Of a DNA stretch of 64,000 nucleotides, positions 1-9,240 are shown in pieces (positions within the stretch are counted from its first letter, which is position 1; every line of letters starts with the position of its first letter). The stretch is from Arthrobacter sp. Y81 (GTDB taxonomy: Bacteria > Actinomycetota > Actinomycetes > Actinomycetales > Micrococcaceae): positions 84,924 through 148,923 of the forward strand of contig NZ_PJIL01000012.1 in the NCBI RefSeq assembly GCF_002929335.1, given 5' to 3'. The notes beneath the pieces were generated by a model. That model was not told the DNA's origin. It saw only the letters and a list, made by a program, of their open reading frames with translations, and did no database searches. The translations under genes were made by a program, and so were the position numbers.

Positions 1-590
1 CACTCCTCGAGGGTGTGGGCGGAGACTTTGCGGAGTACCGCGTTGATGAGGGCAGACGGCCCGGCGCCAATGACGGCGCGGGCCAGCCCCACGGTCTGGT
101 CCAGGGCAGCGTGGGCGGGGACGCGCATGGCCAGCAGCTGGTGGGCGCCAATCCGCAGGGCGTCAAGGATGGCGGGGTCCAGCTGGTCAAGCGGGCGGTC
201 GACGCAGCGGGCCAGCACGGCGTCATAGGTCCCCTGGCCGCGCAGGGCCCCGTAGCTCAGCTCCGTGGCGAAACCGGCGTCCCGCTTGTCCAGCCCGTGG
301 TGGCGGATCCGGGCCGGCAGCACGAGGTTCGCGTAGGCTTCGTCCGAGGCGACGGCACGCAGCACTTCAAAAGCCACCAGGCGGGCCGGATCAGCCCGGC
401 GGGTGCGCTGGGAGGGGGCGTTCTCGGTGAAGTTCCGCTTCGGGCCGCGGTTGCGCTCCCGGCCCTGGGCGTCCCGCTGGCTGCCATGGCGGCTGCCGCC
501 GGAGAGCCCTCCGGATTGCCCTCCGCCGCTTGTTTTCCCGTGCCGGGGATCCCTGCCGCGGCTGCTGCCGCCCGTTCCGGACTCACTCAT
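1..590 (-). CDS. rsmB: 16S rRNA m5C967 methyltransferase RsmB, N-terminal part (cut by window edge)
   Basis: The reading frame starts with ATG at 590 and stays open to the left edge, giving about 196 residues. The first 45 or so residues are rich in Gly, Ser and Arg. They are followed by a NusB-like helical domain (RADPARLVAFEVL, then ELSYGALRGQGTYDAVLAR, then DPAILDALRIGAHQLL). This is the usual N-terminal domain of RsmB/Fmu, which methylates C967 of 16S rRNA. The SAM-binding domain with the catalytic cysteines lies outside the window. The ATG overlaps the fmt stop as ATGA, so it is the third gene of a def-fmt-rsmB operon, a very common arrangement. The low-complexity N-terminus is probably disordered. 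Confidence 0.88.
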   Translation of the reverse strand, partial: MSESGTGGSSRGRDPRHGKTSGGGQSGGLSGGSRHGSQRDAQGRERNRGPKRNFTENAPSQRTRRADPARLVAFEVLRAVASDEAYANLVLPARIRHHGLDKRDAGFATELSYGALRGQGTYDAVLARCVDRPLDQLDPAILDALRIGAHQLLAMRVPAHAALDQTVGLARAVIGAGPSALINAVLRKVSAHTLEE

Positions 591-1507
591 TCGAATACCA
601 CGCCTTCCAGTGCAGCTTGTCCGCGCGCCCAATCAGCGGCGGCCATCATCTTTTTGCCCGAGGGCTGTATCCGCGTCAGCTCAACAGGGTGGGATCCCGT
701 CCCTACCAGCACGCTTGTACCGTTCAGCAGCACCTGCCCCGGCTTCAGTTCCGGGCCCTCGGTCCGGAGCGCCACCGGTTCGAGTTTGACACGCTGCCCT
801 TCAAGCGTGGTCCATGCGCCGGGTTCGGGCGTGACGCCGCGCGCCCTGCGCCCAATCGCGAGGGCAGGCTCATGCCAGTCAATCCGGCCGTCATCGATGC
901 CCAGTTTGGGCGCCAGGGACACGTCCCCCGCCTGGGGGACGGCTGCCGCCCGCCCGGACTCAATTGCAGAAAGAGTCTGGGCCAGCAGGACCGCGCCGCT
1001 GTGCGAGAGGCGTTCCAGGAGATCACCGGCAGTGTCCTCCGGGCGGACGGCCTCGGTGAGGGTGCCGAACACCGGGCCGGTGTCCAGCCCTTCCTCGAGG
1101 AGGAACGTGACAGCGCCGGTGATGTCATCGCCGGCCATGACGGCGCGCTGCACCGGCGCGGCGCCGCGCCATGCGGGCAGCAGGGAGAAGTGCAGGTTGA
1201 TCCAGCCGTGCCGTGGAACGTCCAGGGCCGCGCGCGGGATCAGGCCGCCGTACGCCACGATCGCCGCGACATCCGGCGCGACTGCGGCGATCCTTGCCGT
1301 GACGTCCGCATCCACTTTGGCCGCGTGGATCACTTCAATACCCAGTTCGGCGGCGCGGGCGGCAACGGGCGACGGCGTCAGCACGCGTTTGCGTCCAATC
1401 GGCGCATCCGGCCGGGTCAGGACGGCAACGACGTCAAACCCTGCCTGTACCAATGCGTCGAGGGACGGTACTGCGACAGCCGGGGTGCCGGCAAAGAGTA
1501 CCCTCAC
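587..1507 (-). CDS. fmt: methionyl-tRNA formyltransferase
   Basis: Transfers the formyl group of 10-formyl-tetrahydrofolate to initiator Met-tRNA. The product is 306 aa, the normal length. It begins MRVLFAGTPAVAVPSL and carries the formyltransferase signature INLHFSLLPAWRGAAPVQ at residues 103-120, with Asn104 and His106 as the expected catalytic residues, and LDTGPVF near 141. The C-terminal half is the OB-like tRNA-binding domain. The start is GTG (GTGAGGGTA) and overlaps the def stop by four bases (GTGA). Its own stop overlaps the rsmB start (ATGA), so translation of the three genes is probably coupled. Confidence 0.97.
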   Translation of the reverse strand: MRVLFAGTPAVAVPSLDALVQAGFDVVAVLTRPDAPIGRKRVLTPSPVAARAAELGIEVIHAAKVDADVTARIAAVAPDVAAIVAYGGLIPRAALDVPRHGWINLHFSLLPAWRGAAPVQRAVMAGDDITGAVTFLLEEGLDTGPVFGTLTEAVRPEDTAGDLLERLSHSGAVLLAQTLSAIESGRAAAVPQAGDVSLAPKLGIDDGRIDWHEPALAIGRRARGVTPEPGAWTTLEGQRVKLEPVALRTEGPELKPGQVLLNGTSVLVGTGSHPVELTRIQPSGKKMMAAADWARGQAALEGVVFE

Positions 1508-2091
1508 TCGCCGGCGCCAAAACTGCCGCTGCCAAAACTGCCGCCACCGAAGCTGGAGCCCACCGTCTTCGCCCGCTTCGACGTCGTCTTTTCGGTGATG
1601 GCGTCGTAGTTGGCATTGCGGATGGAGCGCAGCGCGGCCTTGCGGTCTTCGCCTTCGAGCCTGTCGGTGAAGAGAATGCCGTCGAGGTGGTCCGTTTCAT
1701 GCTGGAAGCAGCGGGCAAGCATGCCCTCGCCGTCCACGGAGACGGGGTTACCGTGCAGGTCGACGCCGGTAACGCGGGTGGCCCGGCGGCGGCGGACAGG
1801 GAAGCCAAGGCCCGGGATGGACAGGCAGCCTTCCACCTCATCGGGCTGGAAGTCGTCGCTGTTCTCCAGCACGGGGTTGATGATGTGGCCCTCCACGCCG
1901 CCGATGCGGTAGGTGAAAACCCTCTTGCTGACCCCGACCTGCGGCGCGGCCAGGCCTGCGCCGTCGACGTCCTCCATGGTTTCTGTCATGTCGGCAACCA
2001 GTTTTGCGAGTTCCGGCCCGAATTCCGTCACGGGATCGGCCACTGTGCGCAGCACGGGGTCGCCGATGATGCGGATATTCAAAATGGCCAT
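1504..2091 (-). CDS. def: peptide deformylase
   Basis: Removes the N-formyl group from nascent proteins; a metalloenzyme. All three signature motifs are present: GAGLAAPQVG at residues 45-53, EGCLS with metal ligand Cys89, and QHETDH with His131, Glu132 and His135. I chose the ATG at 2091 (MAILNIRIIGDPVLR), the typical N-terminus, over an ATG two codons upstream. The product is about 195 aa. The last 20 residues form a Gly/Ser/Phe-rich tail (SSFGGGSFGSGSFG) that looks disordered and is not part of the enzyme core. It is the first gene of the def-fmt-rsmB operon. Confidence 0.97.
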   Translation of the reverse strand: MAILNIRIIGDPVLRTVADPVTEFGPELAKLVADMTETMEDVDGAGLAAPQVGVSKRVFTYRIGGVEGHIINPVLENSDDFQPDEVEGCLSIPGLGFPVRRRRATRVTGVDLHGNPVSVDGEGMLARCFQHETDHLDGILFTDRLEGEDRKAALRSIRNANYDAITEKTTSKRAKTVGSSFGGGSFGSGSFGAGE

Positions 2092-2146
2092 GTGCAATCT
2101 GTCCTTCGGTGGGCGCTACGGGATCCAGTCCAGTTTAGTTGGCCCG

Positions 2147-3028
2147 CTACCTTCCGGGCACAGCCTGCAGCGCGGGCGCTGGCACGGGCAGCGACGGCGG
2201 CGCCACCGGAAGCAGTGCTGTGCCGGCGCCGATTGTGTCGGCAGACATCTCCCAGACCCGGCGAAGGGAGCAGAACTTCCACCAGTGGTGCTTGAGCACA
2301 TCCGGGTTGGCCCGCATCGGCCGGACCTCAGTTTCGCCCACGGCTACCGCCAGCAGCACCGGGGAATCACCGTGCTTCCACGGCTCCCACTCCCCCGCGA
2401 CGGGATCAACCAGGCTTTCCTCGGCTTTCATCCCTGCCACCAGCTGCATCACCACTTTGTCGTCCAGCGGCTTGACGGTGCCGTCGCGGGTGGTGCCCTT
2501 GGTCTTGTAGTCGATGATGCAGGTCCTGCCGTTGATCTTTGCCACAAGGTCAAGGGTGCCCGCATAGCCCACTGTCTTGTTCCAGACCGTGACTTCCGGT
2601 GCGATGGGCTCCACACCAAAGAGTTCCCACCACTCATCGAAGCGGGCAGCAAAGGCTTCCTCGCCGTTGGCTGCCAGCGCCTCCCGCATTTCCTTCATCT
2701 GGTGGGGCCGGCCGAGGGCCCTGAGCGCAACCTGTTCGCAGTAGTTGTGCACCCGGTCCCCGCGCTTCGCGGCGTCGTCGCGATAGGTTTCTGCGGCTTT
2801 GGCTGCCCTGCTGACCGCCTGGCGGACCTTGCCCGGACTTCCCAGGATGGCGGGGAGCGCCGGATCGTTGGCAAGGCTGTTCGCCCCCATGTACCCGAAC
2901 CAGCCGTCAAGGCCGTGCGGCTGCTGGCCGATGACCGTCGTAATGGACGGAACGGAGAAAGCGTCGGACGTCGAGCGTGCATACATCCGCCCGTATTCCG
3001 TGGCGTGGGCAAGGAGTGGATCAGTCAT
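2147..3028 (-). CDS. stand-alone PD-(D/E)XK nuclease of the RecB/Cas4-like superfamily
   Basis: 293 aa with no helicase domain. The nuclease core reads clearly: GDRVH (His94), PEVTVW (Glu145), GTLD (Asp160), IIDYKTK (Asp173, Lys175) and a downstream Gln195. This is the His-Glu-Asp-DxK-Gln pattern of RecB-type and Cas4-type exonucleases. The four-cysteine cluster typical of Cas4/AddB is not seen, and no CRISPR array is nearby. The C-terminal 25 residues are Pro/Ala-rich. It lies 55 bp upstream of def on the same strand and next to a tRNA gene. A role in DNA repair or end processing is inference; the substrate is unknown. Similar orphan nucleases occur in actinobacterial chromosomes and in phages, so a domesticated phage gene is possible. 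Confidence 0.72.
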   Translation of the reverse strand: MTDPLLAHATEYGRMYARSTSDAFSVPSITTVIGQQPHGLDGWFGYMGANSLANDPALPAILGSPGKVRQAVSRAAKAAETYRDDAAKRGDRVHNYCEQVALRALGRPHQMKEMREALAANGEEAFAARFDEWWELFGVEPIAPEVTVWNKTVGYAGTLDLVAKINGRTCIIDYKTKGTTRDGTVKPLDDKVVMQLVAGMKAEESLVDPVAGEWEPWKHGDSPVLLAVAVGETEVRPMRANPDVLKHHWWKFCSLRRVWEMSADTIGAGTALLPVAPPSLPVPAPALQAVPGR

Positions 3029-3103
3029 GCAAATACTCTTTCATGAAGGGCTGACAGGAATACGTGCGTGAAGTGCTGACGGGACCAGGCCGCCCAAAAG
3101 CGA

Positions 3104-3140
3104 AATGGCCCGTTCCGCTGATTCAGCGGAACGGGCCATT
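3104..3140 (-). terminator. intrinsic terminator of tRNA-Val(CAC)
   Basis: A perfect inverted repeat with 16-bp arms (AATGGCCCGTTCCGCT and its complement) and a 5-nt loop. On the minus strand it is followed by TTTCGCTTTT. It sits 3 bases beyond the CCA end of tRNA-Val(CAC). Confidence 0.85.
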
Positions 3141-3143
3141 CAT

Positions 3144-3218
3144 TGGTGGGCGATACTGGGTTCGAACCAGTGACCTCTTCGGTGTGAACGAAGCGCGCTA
3201 CCACTGCGCCAATCGCCC
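3144..3218 (-). tRNA. tRNA-Val (anticodon CAC)
   Basis: Cloverleaf read by eye on the minus strand. The acceptor GGGCGAT pairs with ATCGCCC, the anticodon stem is CTTCG/CGAAG with loop TTCACAC, the T-loop is GGTTCGAACC, and CCA is encoded. Anticodon CAC reads GUG. The body is close to that of the two Val(GAC) genes on the other strand, so all three probably derive from one another. Confidence 0.95.
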
Positions 3219-3336
3219 CAATGCCATTGAATGCTAGCCCACCCTGGCGGCATTTGGAAATCGGGCCGTTCCACGCCGGCGCAGCGTCCGATTGCGTCGC
3301 CTAGGCATGAATGACACCGGTCGGAGCGCCCGCCCA

Positions 3337-3354
3337 AATTACACACCTGTAATT
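3337..3354. repeat. 18-bp perfect palindrome in the divergent tRNA spacer
   Basis: Arms AATTACA and TGTAATT separated by CACC. It lies in the 284-bp spacer (3219-3502) between tRNA-Val(CAC) on minus and tRNA-Gly on plus, about 120 bp upstream of the Val gene. It has the size and symmetry of a dimeric regulator site and is AT-rich for this genome. No protein can be assigned from the sequence. Confidence 0.4.
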
Positions 3355-3415
3355 AGTAAAATCCGCTAGATTTCAAGGAAGCGGAGCCATCGGGCGCTTG
3401 TGACGCCGTCCCGAT

Positions 3416-3442
3416 TTGTAAGTTCCCTGAACCTCCTATAGA
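3416..3442 (+). promoter_or_regulatory. candidate promoter of the Gly-Cys-Val-Gly-Val tRNA array
   Basis: TATAGA at 3437-3442 is a good -10 element. TTGTAA at 3416-3421 is a possible -35, but the 15-nt spacing is short. The position, 60 bp before the first tRNA of the array, fits a stable-RNA promoter. Confidence 0.35.
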
Positions 3443-3502
3443 GTTCTTACTCGTTGGAAAGCGAGGAAATGCCGAATGCGGCACGGAAATGCTGACAATA
3501 AT

Positions 3503-3575
<73 letters not shown>

Positions 3576-3621
3576 CGCAGGACACTGTCAAGGCAAAGAT
3601 TCCCCGGAATCTGGCTTACAC

Positions 3622-3692
3622 GGTGGGTTGGCCGAGAGGCGAGGCAGCGGCCTGCAAAGCCGTATACACGGGTTCGAATCCCGTACCCACCT
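3622..3692 (+). tRNA. tRNA-Cys (anticodon GCA)
   Basis: 71 nt. Acceptor GGTGGGT/ACCCACC, anticodon loop CTGCAAA, T-loop GGTTCGAATCC, no encoded CCA. It is the only cysteine tRNA in the window. Confidence 0.95.
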
Positions 3693-3734
3693 CGGTGAAA
3701 ACCTTGGTTTCCGGTTAATCCCGGAGAAATTTTT

Positions 3735-3809
3735 GGGCGATTGGCGCAGCGGTAGCGCGCTTCCCTGACACGGAAGAGGTCACTGGTTCGATCCCAGTAT
3801 CGCCCACCA
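3735..3809 (+). tRNA. tRNA-Val (anticodon GAC), copy 1
   Basis: Acceptor GGGCGAT/ATCGCCC, anticodon stem CTTCC/GGAAG with loop CTGACAC, T-loop GGTTCGATCC, CCA encoded. Identical to the copy at 4006. Confidence 0.96.
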
Positions 3810-3866
3810 GAGCAAGGCAACTTGCTTGTTGTTGTACGGCCGGTCGCACCGGTATGTGCTTCATGT

Positions 3867-3939
<73 letters not shown>

Positions 3940-4005
3940 CTCTTTTCTTTAATGACGCAACACTCCCGGCCCAGCCGGGTGTTCCCGCCGGATTCTTCCG
4001 GGCGC

Positions 4006-4080
4006 GGGCGATTGGCGCAGCGGTAGCGCGCTTCCCTGACACGGAAGAGGTCACTGGTTCGATCCCAGTATCGCCCACCA
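4006..4080 (+). tRNA. tRNA-Val (anticodon GAC), copy 2
   Basis: An exact duplicate of the tRNA-Val at 3735-3809, including the encoded CCA. It is the last gene of the array and is followed directly by an intrinsic terminator. Confidence 0.96.
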
Positions 4081-4082
4081 CG

Positions 4083-4108
4083 AAGCAGCTCCCAGGAGCT
4101 GCTTTTTT
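4083..4108 (+). terminator. intrinsic terminator of the tRNA array
   Basis: A 9-bp stem AAGCAGCTC/GAGCTGCTT with loop CCAG, running into TTTTTT. It starts 3 bases after the CCA of the last tRNA-Val. Confidence 0.9.
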
Positions 4109-4263
4109 GTTGCCCGAATGCGCCGGCCGGCCCCTGATAGGGCATCAAGACCCTAGACAAACACCGGCGCGCACCCCCGGCCCTGCCCTTGGCACACCCA
4201 GGGTCTGGGGCTAGGATCGAATGCGGAGGAGCGATCTGGCTCCGCGACAGAAGGGAGGTGCCC

Positions 4264-4530
4264 GTGGGTATTCTTGACGATCTGAAGGGCAAGGCTCAGC
4301 GACTGGTCGGTGGCAATGAACAGGCCATCAAGGACGGCATCGGCAAAGCCGGTGATTTCATCGACTCAAAGACCGGCGGAAAGTACGCCGATAAGATCGA
4401 TACCGTCCAGAAGGGCGCAACCGGCCTCGTGGACAAGGTCGACCCGAAGCCGGACACGGCTCCTGTCGAAGAACCTCCCGTCGCCGGAGAGCCACCTGTA
4501 GCCGGGGAACCCCGGCAGCAGGGCCTCTAA
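4264..4530 (+). CDS. small MT0933-like (antitoxin-family) protein
   Basis: 88 aa from a GTG start preceded by GGGAGGTG; the in-frame ATG 75 bp upstream has no ribosome site. The N-terminal 60 residues (GILDDLKGKAQRLVGG, then KAGDFIDSKTGGKY, then KIDTVQKGATGLVDKV) resemble the MT0933/Rv0909 antitoxin family of actinobacteria. These are amphipathic helical repeats with the motif GDFIDxKTGGKY. A short Pro/Glu-rich tail (EEPPVAGEPPVAGEP) follows. No toxin gene lies on either side. Many members of this family are solitary and their antitoxin function is unproven, so I would call it a small helical protein of unknown role. Confidence 0.7.
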   Translation: MGILDDLKGKAQRLVGGNEQAIKDGIGKAGDFIDSKTGGKYADKIDTVQKGATGLVDKVDPKPDTAPVEEPPVAGEPPVAGEPRQQGL

Positions 4531-4635
4531 CCCAGGAACGTCAGCGAGGTGCCGGTCCCGCCGTGAGGCGGCGCCGGCGCCTTTGGCGTTTAAAGGAGGT
4601 GCCTAGGCGCGGCGTTTGGCGGCCGCGTTCAACGG

Positions 4636-5673
4636 CTAGGACGGTTCGTGGTTCTGCCCCTCGCGGGCCAGTGCCGTCAGCCGGGAAACCGCCCGGTAAT
4701 ACTTCTTGGTGTAGCCGCCGGTCATCATATCGTCGGTGAAGAGCTGGTCGAAGGGGACGCCGCTGGCAAGGATGGGCACATCCTTGTCGTAGAGCCGGTC
4801 CGCCAGCACCACGAACCGCAGGGCAACAGCCTGCTCGGTAATGGTTTCGACGTCACGCCACACCACGCCTTCGATCCCGGCCAGGAGCTGCCGGTACCGG
4901 CTGGGGTGGACACCCGCAAGATGGTTGATCAGGGTCTTGAAGTCATCCCGGGCCACCGTCTTGCCGTGGAACTCCGCCTGCATGTGGTGCGTCAGGTCCT
5001 CGTTCTTCAGGGGAGCCGGCGCTGCCGGGAGTCCGCGGTGGCGGAAATCCTCGCCGTCGATCCTGACGACGTCGAACTGGTCTGCCAGCACCTGGATCTC
5101 GCGCTGGAAGTCGACGGCGGCGAACCGTCCGTCGCCGAGCGATCCGGGAAGCGTGTTCGAGGTCGCGGCGAGCTTGACGCCGGCGTCGGCCAGTTCCCGC
5201 ATCAGCCGGGACATCAGGACTGTGTCGCCCGGATCGTCGAGCTCGAACTCATCGATGCACACCAGCTTGTAGTGGCTGAGCGCTTCCACCGTCTTGCGGA
5301 ACGAGAGCGCGCCCACGAGGTTGGTGTATTCAACGAACGTGCCGAAAGCCTTGGGGCCGGGGGACGCATGCCACAGGGACGCCAGCAGGTGGGTCTTGCC
5401 CACGCCGAAGCCGCCGTCGAGGTAGATCCCGGCACGGGAATTGTCCTTCTTCGCAAAAAACTTCTTGAAGAGACCGGAGCTGCCGTTGGCGCCAACGCCT
5501 GTTGCGAACGACTCCAGCGCAGTCACTGCACCGGCCTGGCTCGGCTGCGAGGAGTCCGGCCGGTAACTGGCGAAGGAAACCTCCCCGAAGCGCGGCGAGG
5601 GATAGAAACCCTTGAGGAGTTCATCCACGGAAACCGCCGGTGTCCGCGCGGAGAGCTGTTCGATCTGTACCAA
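4636..5673 (-). CDS. zapE: AFG1/ZapE-family ATPase
   Basis: 345 aa P-loop ATPase. It has Walker A GGFGVGKT at residues 87-94, Walker B LVCIDEFELDD at 137-147, and a sensor-like ATSNTLP segment, all as in the AFG1/ZapE family (in E. coli ZapE acts on FtsZ rings during division under stress). The most distal in-frame start is TTG at 5673 (MVQIEQLSAR), without a strong ribosome site, so the exact start is uncertain. It is divergent from sseA with a 219-bp spacer. The cell-division role in actinobacteria is inferred from the family only. Confidence 0.9.
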   Translation of the reverse strand: MVQIEQLSARTPAVSVDELLKGFYPSPRFGEVSFASYRPDSSQPSQAGAVTALESFATGVGANGSSGLFKKFFAKKDNSRAGIYLDGGFGVGKTHLLASLWHASPGPKAFGTFVEYTNLVGALSFRKTVEALSHYKLVCIDEFELDDPGDTVLMSRLMRELADAGVKLAATSNTLPGSLGDGRFAAVDFQREIQVLADQFDVVRIDGEDFRHRGLPAAPAPLKNEDLTHHMQAEFHGKTVARDDFKTLINHLAGVHPSRYRQLLAGIEGVVWRDVETITEQAVALRFVVLADRLYDKDVPILASGVPFDQLFTDDMMTGGYTKKYYRAVSRLTALAREGQNHEPS

Positions 5674-5892
5674 GGTGGTCCGTTCTGCTGGTCTCGTGTC
5701 CCCAGAAAGGATACCGGCAATGCGGCGCCGGGTTCATTGGGCGGACAGCCCACGTGACGAAGGCCATATTTCCCTCTGTGAACGCAGGGGCGCAATACTT
5801 CCGGCCCGTGGCTAGTGTTGGAACTGGCCCGGCCGCAGCGACGCCTCCCGGTGGCACGGGTCCCCTGACCGTTTCAGTGAAAGGCCATCTCA

Positions 5893-6804
<912 letters not shown>

Positions 6805-6814
6805 ACTGGACTCG

Positions 6815-7276
6815 ATGAGTAACCAAGCCCTTCCCGCCGCACTGGCGGAAATAGTTGACGACTTCCAGGCCCTTACCGAACCCGAGCGGCTGCAATTGCT
6901 GCTGGAGTTCTCGCAGGGGCTCCCTGAGCTTCCGGACCGGTTGAAGGACCACCCGGAACTGCTGGAGCAGGTCGTGGAATGCCAGTCGCCCTTGTTCCTG
7001 ACCATTGAGACGGAACGGCAGGCTGCCGGTTCTCCGGAGAGCGTAAGGCTGTTCTTCAAGGCCCCGCCGGAAGCACCCACCACCCGCGGCTTCGCAGGTG
7101 TCCTGCATGAGGGTCTCGACGGCCTGACGGCCCCGGAGATCCTGGCGGTGCCGGATGACATGCCCGAGCTCCTGGGGCTCACGCGTGCCATCACTCCCCT
7201 GCGCATGCGGGGAATGACGGCCATGCTGGGTCGGATCAAGCGCAAGGTCGCTGCCTCCGCCGCACTGAAAGCCTGA
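6815..7276 (+). CDS. sufE: SufE-like cysteine desulfuration protein
   Basis: 153 aa starting MSNQALPAALAEIVDDF. The conserved acceptor cysteine lies in VVECQSPLFL (Cys56), matching the VxGCQS motif of SufE, which accepts persulfide from a cysteine desulfurase. I placed the start at 6815 just after the sseA stop; the frame is open further upstream but overlaps sseA. No suf cluster is present, and the operon partner is the sulfurtransferase, so sulfur may come from SseA as well as from a distant SufS. That last point is inference. Confidence 0.93.
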   Translation: MSNQALPAALAEIVDDFQALTEPERLQLLLEFSQGLPELPDRLKDHPELLEQVVECQSPLFLTIETERQAAGSPESVRLFFKAPPEAPTTRGFAGVLHEGLDGLTAPEILAVPDDMPELLGLTRAITPLRMRGMTAMLGRIKRKVAASAALKA

Positions 7277-7297
7277 GCCGGAAGGCCCAGGCACCGC

Positions 7298-7810
7298 GTG
7301 GCGCGCAAACAGGTTTCCCAGGGAACGCCGGCTACAGCAGCACTCGCGGCAGCCGGCGTTCCCTTCGTGGTGCATCCGTACGTCCACGATCCCTCGGCCG
7401 CCAGCTACGGCATGGAGGCCGCCGAGGTACTGGGCGTGGATCCCGCCAAGGTCTTTAAGACGCTCATGGTGGAGGTCGACGGCAGGCTCGCGGTGGGGAT
7501 CGTCCCGGTCAACGGAAACCTTGACCTGAAAGCCATAGCTGCTGCGCTCGGCGGCAAGAAGGCCGCCATGGCGGATCCGGCCACAGCCCAGCGCAGGACC
7601 GGCTATGTGCTGGGCGGGATTTCGCCGCTGGGACAGCGCCAGCCGTCCCCCACGGTCCTGGATGAGAGCGCCCTGGGCCAGGACAGCATCCTGGTCTCCG
7701 GCGGCCGGCGCGGCCTGGACATCGAACTGGGTCCGGACCACCTGGTGCGGCTCACCGGTGCAGTCACGGCCCGCATTAGCACCGGGCCGAAAGCTACTCC
7801 GGACCGTTAG
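7298..7810 (+). CDS. ybaK: YbaK/EbsC-family Cys-tRNA(Pro) deacylase
   Basis: 170 aa from a GTG start. It contains the YbaK fold signatures AADVLGVDPAKVFKTL-like (residues 47-62, here AAEVLGVDPAKVFKTL), VPVNGNLDLKAIAAALGGKKA and TGYVLGGISPLGQ. These proteins hydrolyse Cys mis-attached to tRNA-Pro. It follows sufE by 21 bp and may be co-transcribed. Its last 17 bp overlap the convergent hydrolase gene. Confidence 0.92.
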   Translation: MARKQVSQGTPATAALAAAGVPFVVHPYVHDPSAASYGMEAAEVLGVDPAKVFKTLMVEVDGRLAVGIVPVNGNLDLKAIAAALGGKKAAMADPATAQRRTGYVLGGISPLGQRQPSPTVLDESALGQDSILVSGGRRGLDIELGPDHLVRLTGAVTARISTGPKATPDR

Positions 7811-9164
7811 CGGCAGGGCCGGCGGTTGTCCCCGGGGCGTCCGTTGCGGGGCGCGGTCCGGCGTCATCCCGCTCCCGGGAGCGGGAACCCGGATTGGCCC
7901 GCGGGGCCAGCTGCCGCCGCAGCCACGCGGTGACCAGGCCTTCCCAACGCTCCGGATCGACGTTCCATTCCTTGGTGTGCCGGGCGTCCCGGAAGGTCTC
8001 GAAGGTGACCATCTCCGGGTTTTTCTCCGCGATGGTTGCTGACGGTCCGTAGGGGACATATTCGTCGTCGACGCTGTGCAGGATCAGCGTGGGGGTCCTG
8101 AGCTCCACGGCCCGGGAGATCCAGTCCATCGACTTCAGGTCCACCGGTGCCGCCAGCCCGGTCAGGCGGCGGCCCAGCCGGTGGCTCATCATCAGCTGCC
8201 CGTAGCGTCCCACCGCGGACGGGATGCGGTTCAGCTGCGCATGGTGCGCCAGGACGTTGACCCAGTCCACCACCGGTGCGTCCAGCACCATGGCCCGGAT
8301 CCGTTGGTGGTGCCGGGAGAGGTCGGCCGTCTGCAAACAGATCGCGCCTCCCATGGACCAGCCAAACAGCACTACTTCCTTTGCGCCGTTGGCGACGGCG
8401 AAACTGATCGCTGCCTCGACGTCGCGCCATTCGGTGGAGCCCAGGCCGTAGCGCCCGTCGGGGGCCGACGGCGCCAGGCCGTCGTTGCGGTAGGAGATCA
8501 CCAGGCTTGTCATGCCGAGCTCCTGCGCCGGGCGCAGGGCGCGCAGGCATTCCTGACGGCTGGCGCCGCGGCCGTGGACCATGATCGCCCAGATGTCCGA
8601 CGACGGCGCCCCGCGCACCAGCCAGGCCGGCGCGGTCCCGCCTTCGACGTCGATCTGTACATCCTCGGCGGACAGTCCGATGGAAGCCGCATCCGGGTAG
8701 GCGGCGCCGCTCCAGTAGCCGCGGCGGGCGGTGGTGAGGTCTCCGGCATAGACCGCTTCGACTTCGCGCAGAACGGTGCGTTCCGCAGGTGAATACGAAA
8801 TGATCCGGCCGATCCGCGCGTGGCCGCGGCCGCCGTCGAAAAAAAGCCCGTAGACGCCTTGCACGGTGGCGTCGTCTGTCGCGGCAAGGATGACCTGGAG
8901 GCCGCCGGCGGCACGGATGACAGCCAGTACCTCCTGGTTCTCGTCCCGGACCCGCACCGGAGTGATAACCCGCCTGGCGAAGTACAGGGCGAGCGCCGAG
9001 GATCCGGCACCCAGCAGGCCGGCGGCGGCACCTCCTGCGATGACGCCGCCCAGGGCCCACTTGGCGCTCGAGGACATGCCGGCTTCAGTGGGGACCGGGA
9101 CCTTGCCCGTTGCCAGGGGCGGATTCGCTGTGTTGGCCGGGCGCAGCCCCGGAATGGATGCCAT
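7794..9164 (-). CDS. membrane-anchored alpha/beta hydrolase
   Basis: 456 aa. One hydrophobic helix near residues 36-62 (ALGGVIAGGAAAGLLG) is followed by a 120-residue region of unknown fold and then an alpha/beta-hydrolase domain. The nucleophile elbow is GWSMGG with Ser270, the oxyanion motif is VHGRG at 197, the acid is in SVDDEYVPYG and the His is in DARHTKEW, so the catalytic triad is complete. The tail is Pro/Arg-rich. It resembles the S9-type/thioesterase-like hydrolases of actinobacteria. The substrate is unknown. An ATG 29 codons in (MSSSAKWALGG) is an alternative start. Confidence 0.82.
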   Translation of the reverse strand: MASIPGLRPANTANPPLATGKVPVPTEAGMSSSAKWALGGVIAGGAAAGLLGAGSSALALYFARRVITPVRVRDENQEVLAVIRAAGGLQVILAATDDATVQGVYGLFFDGGRGHARIGRIISYSPAERTVLREVEAVYAGDLTTARRGYWSGAAYPDAASIGLSAEDVQIDVEGGTAPAWLVRGAPSSDIWAIMVHGRGASRQECLRALRPAQELGMTSLVISYRNDGLAPSAPDGRYGLGSTEWRDVEAAISFAVANGAKEVVLFGWSMGGAICLQTADLSRHHQRIRAMVLDAPVVDWVNVLAHHAQLNRIPSAVGRYGQLMMSHRLGRRLTGLAAPVDLKSMDWISRAVELRTPTLILHSVDDEYVPYGPSATIAEKNPEMVTFETFRDARHTKEWNVDPERWEGLVTAWLRRQLAPRANPGSRSRERDDAGPRPATDAPGTTAGPAANGPE

Positions 9165-9240
9165 GGATCCATTCTTACTGCTGCGGGCCCTCGCGGACGA
9201 AATTCGTGCGGGAAGGTCAGGCCGGGACTAGGCTGAGGAC

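Noticed and set aside
15..1598. 527-codon open frame on plus over rsmB-fmt-def
   Set aside because: Antisense shadow of three recognisable genes with overlapping stops and starts.
4109..4635. Toxin partner for the MT0933-like gene
   Set aside because: No open frame with a ribosome site lies on either side between the tRNA terminator and zapE.
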